Source: Candidatus Roizmanbacteria bacterium CG22_combo_CG10-13_8_21_14_all_34_12 (GTDB taxonomy: Bacteria > Patescibacteriota > Microgenomatia > UBA1406 > GWC2-37-13). Taken from it: 12,673 nucleotides of DNA. Location: NCBI GenBank assembly GCA_002786595.1, contig PCTC01000009.1:1-12673 (forward strand). The letters are read 5' to 3'. The notes below the pieces were generated by a model that worked only from the letters and a program-made list of their open reading frames with translations, had not been told where the DNA came from and did not search any database. Shown here piece after piece: positions 10,301-12,673 of this stretch; position 1 is the first letter of the stretch, and every line of letters starts with the position of its first letter. The position numbers and the translations under genes are program-made.

Positions 10301-11506
10301 TGTGTCATCAGAAAATGAGGCTGGAGTAACTGTCAATGTTTCCCAAGTACTACTTAACAAACTTCTTCTGTAAAAGTTCTGTGAACCTCCTCGCGGATAG
10401 TATAAGTAACCATTATAGTGAAGAATATCTCCTCCGGTAGTTGGAGCATTTGGCAGATCAACCATTCCTAAGAATTGGTTATTGGCAATATCATACTTCC
10501 AAAAATCATAAGTTCCATTACCCCTAAAAACATATAAATAACCATCAGCAGGGTTATATACGTTTCCTGCATATGCCGTTGCAAACGGAAGAGTAGTTAA
10601 CGTTTCCCAAGTGTTATTACTTATTTTATACCGATAAAATGTCGTTGTTGAGCTATAATCGCGAGTAAAATAAATATAATCACCATTTATTCCTAAACTA
10701 TGATTGCCGTACATTGGATAAAAATCGGCAGGAATATCAGCTAAAGACGACCATACGCTTGTAGCAATATCATATTTATAGAAGTTTCTATAATACCCGC
10801 GAGGCACGTATAATGCACCATTGCTATATAACATATCACTACCTTGCTGAAATCCAGCTGGCGGATTAGTCAAACTTGTCCAACTGTTTAGAGTTGGATT
10901 ATATTTCCAAAAATCAGCTGTCCAACCACCTCTTGAAGCATAAAGATATGTGCCGTCAGATATGAGTGAAGATCCGCTTGTAAAAAGATCCGGAGCTGAT
11001 GCAAGATTTTCCCAAGTATTATCAATGATTGAATAACGGCTGAATTCTTTCTGATATCCCCCATAAATTGCATAGATATAATTCCCCATAACAGCCAAAT
11101 CAGCGCCATCGTAAGCCATATGGGGGCTTTTTGCCAATTCCTGCCAGCGGTCTTCGGAGGAAATATACCGGGCAAAATATGTATCCAGATTATAAAGAGC
11201 GTAGACATAATTTTCATCACTAACAATTCCTGTCTGATTGCTCATTCCTAATTTAGGCGTTTTAAAAACCCGGGCATTCCAAGTTACCTCGGGTTTCAGC
11301 TTTACTTCGCCTTCTTTACTCTTGCTTTCTACATTATTTAAATAGCCTGACTCAAAATCAATCTGCTTTGTGATTGTGTGTGATGCAGCTTCAGCTTTTT
11401 GAGGCGTAAAATAGCCAAAGTATTGCCATGGAATTAAAACCACGATTAGCGTAATAATATTAAATGCCAGTTTGCTAAATTTTTTTATATATCTTTTTTT
11501 AACCAT
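4313..11506 (-). CDS. Giant secreted Kelch-like/fibronectin type III repeat protein
   Basis: 2397 residues. An N-terminal Sec signal has a basic start (MVKKRYIKKF), a hydrophobic core at about 13-30 and likely cleavage near AEA-A (38-41). Domains in order: Kelch-like array 1 (about 90-615); beta-sandwich (618-715); FN3/Ig-like domain (716-830); Kelch-like array 2 (865-1437); second beta-sandwich (1440-1545); second FN3-like domain (1548-1665); then about seven further FN3-like domains (1666-2370), several with KD.AGN motifs; and a short helical tail (2371-2397). Blades carry F(Y/W)(K/R)YD...NTW..L..P followed by YLYA.RG. The Cys-rich patch YCVKACDSTNECS (1961-1973) may form disulfides. There is no LPXTG motif, no C-terminal membrane helix and no enzyme motif. 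The likely role is a surface or released adhesin/binding protein (inference). The ATG overlaps the upstream gene's stop by 8 nt (TATGGTTAA). Unsure: exact domain borders and how it is retained on the cell. Confidence 0.9.
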   Translation of the reverse strand: MVKKRYIKKFSKLAFNIITLIVVLIPWQYFGYFTPQKAEAASHTITKQIDFESGYLNNVESKSKEGEVKLKPEVTWNARVFKTPKLGMSNQTGIVSDENYVYALYNLDTYFARYISSEDRWQELAKSPHMAYDGADLAVMGNYIYAIYGGYQKEFSRYSIIDNTWENLASAPDLFTSGSSLISDGTYLYASRGGWTADFWKYNPTLNSWTSLTNPPAGFQQGSDMLYSNGALYVPRGYYRNFYKYDIATSVWSSLADIPADFYPMYGNHSLGINGDYIYFTRDYSSTTTFYRYKISNNTWETLTTLPFATAYAGNVYNPADGYLYVFRGNGTYDFWKYDIANNQFLGMVDLPNAPTTGGDILHYNGYLYYPRGGSQNFYRRSLLSSTWETLTVTPASFSDDTKGTVAGSYLYFLRGSGANNLYRYDPAGGSWTTMTTTTPTTTGYGSTLVYPGSGDYIYATRGYLTRSFWRYQISTDTWSDPLVADLPDNAEAGYGSRMISNGTDIYYIGGSGIVSILKYSISGDAWTDLGSLPFSPYYGTDISYYSGKLYFLAGYLKSDIWEYTISGGTWRWLGQTQTYGATEIGAWAGSSLESDGSGNFYVVLGNSIYRMFSFSVGSNNYQSSGTWTSNTLDLSYATSFTSLISSTSTPGDSNVSFETRSSSDKTNWSSWEAVSGTTIVSVAARYLEIRATLTASTDRTQTPAIYSLVVNYAGDESTPANPTTFIGKSQAVGGVTLTSGSSYGYHQPYFTWTGATDAETSVAGYYLYYGTSSSADPATAGNYQTTANYTATLEMTTGTTYYLRLKTKDTAGNISDATTGFTYVYNGVSPPQSITQTLSTDFSGGIATNISTTGDEIKLSGKPGFWLQERLSLSPAGIYYGSDFAYVSSTNKLYIFRGYNTTTFYEYDVTTDVWSTKATTPEAVYYGDSLVEGPSGYLYALRGYNTTKFWRYDIANNTWDDSAAVDLPQNAYQGTDLIYDGNRYIYATRGNGDDAFYRYDTEGNIWEQMANIDFGAPTTQVNNVVNNGANMAYDGSDTIYLTQGARTGFSSYSISSNSWMVLPNTPTLSTAGSKIEYDSTSNALYFFSGGGDPFFYKYDISTQTWVSLTDTPIGISVGSALRNVGGNLYVIRGGGGKNFYKYNITKSSWLIPNTNLFGDWFRGSYSHTFGYGADIIKGDGNYLYLTKGNYDNLFIRYNYVTGEATKMADAPAGFHYGAELVYDSVNNKIYATANYYFRKFYQYDVSTDIWSEITTDPPPYDSYVGSAMTFDGSQYIYWLRGNSNTFYRYDTQGTAGNRWEVRAVAPSTMSYGADLIYKNGYIYADRGGTGLQFYRYDPSANTWSDPAVADLPTGGGIYNDGFLVDGGGDYIYACRGWNTSGCYQYSVSGNTWTAIANAPANITAGGSAASNGSDKIFVIAGPGTNTFSNGLYTYVMQTSTSSFEESGNYISPNHDLTATYRYANMSVTYTSATNSTLTVYTSSSSDNTTWSDWSEASEVKNVGTTYTYKINSTANQYLKVKFAMASSDGIYSGTISDYIIYYYQDVNAPTNPTTLNSYSTATQSAAITTNTWYNHTAPNFDWPDAEATGGATDSSGGSGIAGYYVYFGTDQDAEASESGTLTTSSTYTASGLISGNTYYLRIQAIDDDGNYSASNWQPFIYKFDSDSPSNPITISVSPPGYTSVNDYDFTMKGATDSASLIGSYCYKYLTEVGTYSTETCLATMDADGTATASGVLAYDDGENNTFYVRSKDNAGNYASSYATQIYKYSGTAPSKPTSLEVTHPTDGSNSNTVNEFAFAWDVPESFSGAQSGLRYYYSINALPTGNNVNEIGLSDTYLTTDSYATQKGDNVFYVVAKDEAGNIDYLNYANITFTADTSAPGIARNIDISDVSIKETSSWRLALSWDAPESSGSGVATYKIYRSAVASSVCTSNYSDFNYIASSTQTSYVDTGLTQDKKYYCVKACDSTNECSAVSDTVNLYPDGRWRVAPSLVGEPTATVKTKTATIGWSTSRTASSFVKYGKSAGSYGEEVGSSTQITAHSIALSGLDPGTTYYYKVLWTDEDGNTGSSDEYSLVTNAAPFVSAVKFSNVNINSAYVNFTIKSSVKATIEYGKTVSYGATSSLSTSTNESTYTVVLDNLIEGTPYHLRIAGEDEEANVYYSDEYTFETLPTPKILNLKLQQVSGMATATLRLLWSSNTLISTVVSYYPTAYPERAIDSVSLALKKNHEVILKNLIDDTEYTLIIKGKDSAGNESKTETRKTKTSNDMRPPEIQNMNVEATIVGVGDSAKAQIVVSWDTDEPASTQVEYAQGTGTGYDQTTQEDSNLTTNHTVTITSLTPAKIYHLRASSKDKAGNIGQSFDTVIITPKSTKDALNLVIENLSKTFGFLNNLNIKQ
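4397..6511 (-). repeat. Array of about seven FN3-like domains in the giant protein
   Basis: Residues about 1666-2370 divide into units of roughly 90-110 residues. Each starts near a Pro/Thr-rich turn (SPSNP, APSKPTSL, SAPGIARN, VGEPTATVKT, APFVSAVKF, TPKILNLKL, RPPEIQNMNV) and ends near Y.L/Y.V..KD..GN. The last four units share the pattern A(T/S)..YG or VEYA, then L..GT.Y...V/I. This is typical of the FN3 fold used as an extracellular spacer or adhesive module. The units are strongly diverged, and borders are by eye. Confidence 0.7.
7196..8914 (-). repeat. Kelch-like propeller array 2 (11-12 blades)
   Basis: Residues about 865-1437. Blade motifs begin at about residues 903 (FYEYDVTTDVW), 948, 995, 1048, 1094, 1138, 1193, 1239, 1285, 1333 and 1381, with a degenerate twelfth at 1430. 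Spacing is 44-55 residues. Each blade combines an aromatic-Tyr-Asp strand, NTW, a Pro turn, YG/G-A-DL, and YIYA.RG. The classical Kelch double glycine is mostly replaced by RG followed by G, N or another residue. Confidence 0.78.
9662..11239 (-). repeat. Kelch-like propeller array 1 (11-12 blades)
   Basis: Residues about 90-615. Blade motifs begin at about residues 108, 153 (FSRYSIIDNTW), 197, 240 (FYKYDIATSVW), 288, 333, 376, 420, 467, 515 and 559, with a degenerate twelfth at 608. Spacing is 43-49 residues. Consensus and blade number match array 2, and each array is followed by the same type of beta-sandwich plus FN3-like domain. Confidence 0.78.
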
Positions 11507-11804
11507 AGTTAATCATTTCTGAGACAACTTTTTTTAATCTATCTTGACTGATCAGCTTAGTGTTAAGCCTCCAGTTTAGTCCCCGACCATTTTCTGATTT
11601 TCCCCATGGAATAATTAAATGTTCTCCGTTTATTTTATGGCGTACCAATGCAGAAAATACCCCACCTAAAGCCTTACCTTCCTTGCCAATAGATTTTGAT
11701 GAATTAGATGATGATACCAGCCCTTTAGGGCTTTTTGACAACATAAATAACGCCCTCAACTGAGAAGGGCTTAGGTGATGTATGACTTTTTCTATAAAAT
11801 CCAT
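11499..11804 (-). CDS. Small putative winged-helix-like protein heading the operon
   Basis: 101 residues, MDFIEKVIHHLSPSQLRALF onward. I do not recognise a named family. It is basic and soluble, with no signal or membrane helix. An N-terminal helix and SPSQLRALFMLSKSPKG are followed by a Ser-rich turn (31-38). Then comes IGKEGKALGGVFSALVRHKI (39-58), which looks like a recognition helix of a winged-helix fold. A strand-turn-strand follows (HLIIPWGK, GRGLNWRLN; about 62-81), then a C-terminal helix. It is the first gene after the promoter, and its stop overlaps the giant gene's ATG by 8 nt, so it may autoregulate the locus (inference). It could also be a conserved small protein of other function. 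No Shine-Dalgarno sequence precedes the ATG, which lies about 10 nt from the -10 box. Confidence 0.72.
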   Translation of the reverse strand: MDFIEKVIHHLSPSQLRALFMLSKSPKGLVSSSNSSKSIGKEGKALGGVFSALVRHKINGEHLIIPWGKSENGRGLNWRLNTKLISQDRLKKVVSEMINYG

Positions 11805-11814
11805 GACTATTTTG

Positions 11815-11844
11815 AGTATAAAGTATCTACTTATTCTATGTCAA
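11815..11844 (-). promoter_or_regulatory. Sigma70-type promoter for the leftward gene cluster
   Basis: On the minus strand, TTGACA (11844-11839) is a perfect -35 box. An 18-bp spacer follows, then TATACT (11820-11815), a five-of-six -10 box. The expected start of transcription is near 11808, only a few bases before the ATG at 11804, so the transcript would be leaderless or nearly so. This promoter can serve the small protein and the giant gene, and possibly the transporter genes by read-through. Confidence 0.65.
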
Positions 11845-11862
11845 GGACATATTCTTCACTTT

Positions 11863-11934
11863 CTTTATAAACTTTATAGACTTTATTAACTTTATGAACT
11901 TTAAGAACTATTGTATCTATTATATCTACTACAT
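11863..11934. repeat. 9-bp-period AT-rich tandem array
   Basis: Eight consecutive 9-mers each begin with CT: CTTTATAAA, CTTTATAGA, CTTTATTAA, CTTTATGAA, CTTTAAGAA, CTATTGTAT, CTATTATAT, CTACTACAT. The first five share CTTTA; the last three form a diverged subgroup beginning CTA. The array ends 19 bp upstream of the leftward -35 box. In-frame stops occur on both strands, so it is not a coding repeat. It could be an UP-like element, protein-binding iterons or a slippage-born array. Confidence 0.75.
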
Positions 11935-11983
11935 GCACTTTATATTTGGAAACTGAAGTATTTGATTTACAATTTCTTTAAAT

Positions 11984-12021
11984 ACTCTTACGAAGCAAGA
12001 CTTGCGAACTCTTACTATAAT
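11984..12021 (+). promoter_or_regulatory. Operator-like repeats around a TATAAT box
   Basis: ACTCTTAC occurs twice as a direct repeat (11984-11991 and 12008-12015). The second copy abuts TATAAT (12016-12021). Between the copies lies the inverted repeat GCAAG-A-CTTGC (11995-12005). No good -35 box is visible 17 bp upstream of this TATAAT. The layout suggests a protein-binding site in the divergent promoter region; function is inference. Confidence 0.35.
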
Positions 12022-12025
12022 CATT

Positions 12026-12067
12026 TTGACTTGACAATTCCATACTAATTTGATAACTTCAAGTTAT
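12026..12067 (+). promoter_or_regulatory. Possible promoter and start-site palindrome for the AAA ATPase gene
   Basis: TTGACTTGACA (12026-12036) offers overlapping -35 boxes. The matching -10 is weak (GATAAC or TAACTT near 12052-12058). The perfect inverted repeat ATAACTT-C-AAGTTAT (12053-12067) overlaps the first two bases of the ATG at 12066. It could be an operator, or a small RNA stem (ATAAC/GTTAT) that hides the start codon. Confidence 0.3.
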
Positions 12068-12673
12068 GATTTCATTACAAAAGCTTAAGCAGGCAATTTC
12101 AGAGTCAAGAGAATTTGGATTGATTATTCCGGTCAAAAGACCGGCATATTCTTCATGGCTTGAAAAATCAATTAACAACAAACTGATAAAAGCTGTTGTT
12201 GGCTTCCGAAGATCGGGAAAATCATTTCTTTTAAAAATACTTTCCAAATCTTTAATCGATCAGGGTAGCCCCATTGCAAATATTTTTTATTTAAATTTTG
12301 AAAACGATCTGCTAAACAACATTAAAAGTGTTCAAGAACTTAGAAATATCTGGGAAGTCTACTTAAGAGAAATTGCCGATCCAAACTTCCCTATTTATAT
12401 AATTTGGGATGAAATACAATTGGTCACGGGTTGGGAAAAATTAATTCGCTCCCTTTATGAGCAGGGAAAATATAACATTTTTATAAGCGGATCAAATAGT
12501 AATCTTCTTTCGGGAGAATTAAGCTCAAGTTTGTCAGGACGAAGCCTAAAACTTGAGATCAAACCATTTAGTTTTCAAGAATATCTGGACTATTGCAAAA
12601 TAGACCGTGGCTTATATTATTCAAATAAGCAAAAAATAGATAAGGCTTTTTCCACATACTTAAAAAGGGGGGG
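12066..12673 (+). CDS. AAA_14/DUF4143-type AAA+ ATPase (partial, C-terminus off window)
   Basis: 202 complete codons from the ATG at 12066 to the window edge, translated by hand. A short helix and IIPVKRPAYSSWLEK precede Walker A GFRRSGKS (46-53), here in the G.RR.GKS/T form typical of AAA_14 proteins. IFYLNFENDLL (73-83) is followed by Walker B IYIIWDEIQ (110-118; D115/E116). Then comes the sensor block FISGSNSNLLSGELSSSLSGRS (139-160) and the family hallmark PFSFQEYL (167-174). The last visible residues, TYLKRGG, fit the family's YL..GGFP segment, so the G-run at the edge is genuine coding sequence. Full-length members have about 380-450 residues with a C-terminal DUF4143 domain, so roughly half is visible. 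Such proteins are common, often multicopy, in this kind of genome, and their role is poorly known. It is divergent from the surface cluster and probably independent of it. Confidence 0.88.
   Translation, partial: MISLQKLKQAISESREFGLIIPVKRPAYSSWLEKSINNKLIKAVVGFRRSGKSFLLKILSKSLIDQGSPIANIFYLNFENDLLNNIKSVQELRNIWEVYLREIADPNFPIYIIWDEIQLVTGWEKLIRSLYEQGKYNIFISGSNSNLLSGELSSSLSGRSLKLEIKPFSFQEYLDYCKIDRGLYYSNKQKIDKAFSTYLKRG

Noticed and set aside
11863..11934. CRISPR array
   Set aside because: The units are 9 bp with no spacers, so this is a simple tandem array.
12059..12247. Minus-strand 62-codon frame at the start of the AAA ATPase gene
   Set aside because: It is antisense to the N-terminal and Walker A region of a clear AAA_14 protein and shows no features of its own.
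12667..12673. Run of seven Gs at the window edge as a sequencing artefact
   Set aside because: The frame through it reads TYLKRGG, which fits the YL..GGFP segment expected at this point in AAA_14 proteins.

Overview
The window looks like a piece of a Candidate Phyla Radiation (Patescibacteria) genome. The reasons are indirect: AT-rich DNA, tightly packed genes, a giant secreted Kelch-like/fibronectin-type protein with a simple Sec signal, a MacB-like ABC transporter without an adaptor gene, start codons without clear Shine-Dalgarno sequences, and GC-rich REP-like hairpins ending in GTCATyCCCG/CGGGAATGAC of a kind common in such genomes. The code appears standard (TGA and TAA both act as stops). 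No rRNA, tRNA or CRISPR array was seen. The lineage is inference, not proof.

Layout. From 11804 down to 1, everything is on the minus strand in one direction: a small putative winged-helix protein (11804-11499), a 2397-residue secreted repeat protein (11506-4313), a 165-bp gap carrying two back-to-back GC-rich hairpins (4169-4298), a MacB/LolD-type ATPase (4145-3351), its FtsX/MacB-type permease (3349-1220), a membrane-anchored rhodanese-like protein without the catalytic cysteine (1227-670), and the N-terminal part of a polytopic GT-C-like glycosyltransferase that runs off the left edge (673-<1). Most junctions overlap or nearly touch, which suggests translational coupling. A near-consensus promoter (TTGACA, 18 bp, TATACT) lies at 11844-11815, only about 10 bases before the first ATG. 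The mRNA would therefore be almost leaderless.

The 261-bp divergent intergenic region (11805-12065) holds this promoter, a 9-bp-period AT-rich array (11863-11934) and operator-like repeats. To its right, on the plus strand, begins an AAA_14/DUF4143-type ATPase that runs off the right edge.

How the genes may work together (inference): the leftward cluster resembles a cell-surface locus. A putative regulator precedes a very large exported Ser/Thr-rich adhesin-like protein. The transporter, the inactive rhodanese-like protein and the glycosyltransferase could then handle envelope export, sensing and surface modification. The giant protein carries a duplicated super-module (a Kelch-like array with 11-12 blades, a beta-sandwich, then an FN3-like domain), followed by about seven more FN3-like domains. 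It is the most distinctive object in the window.
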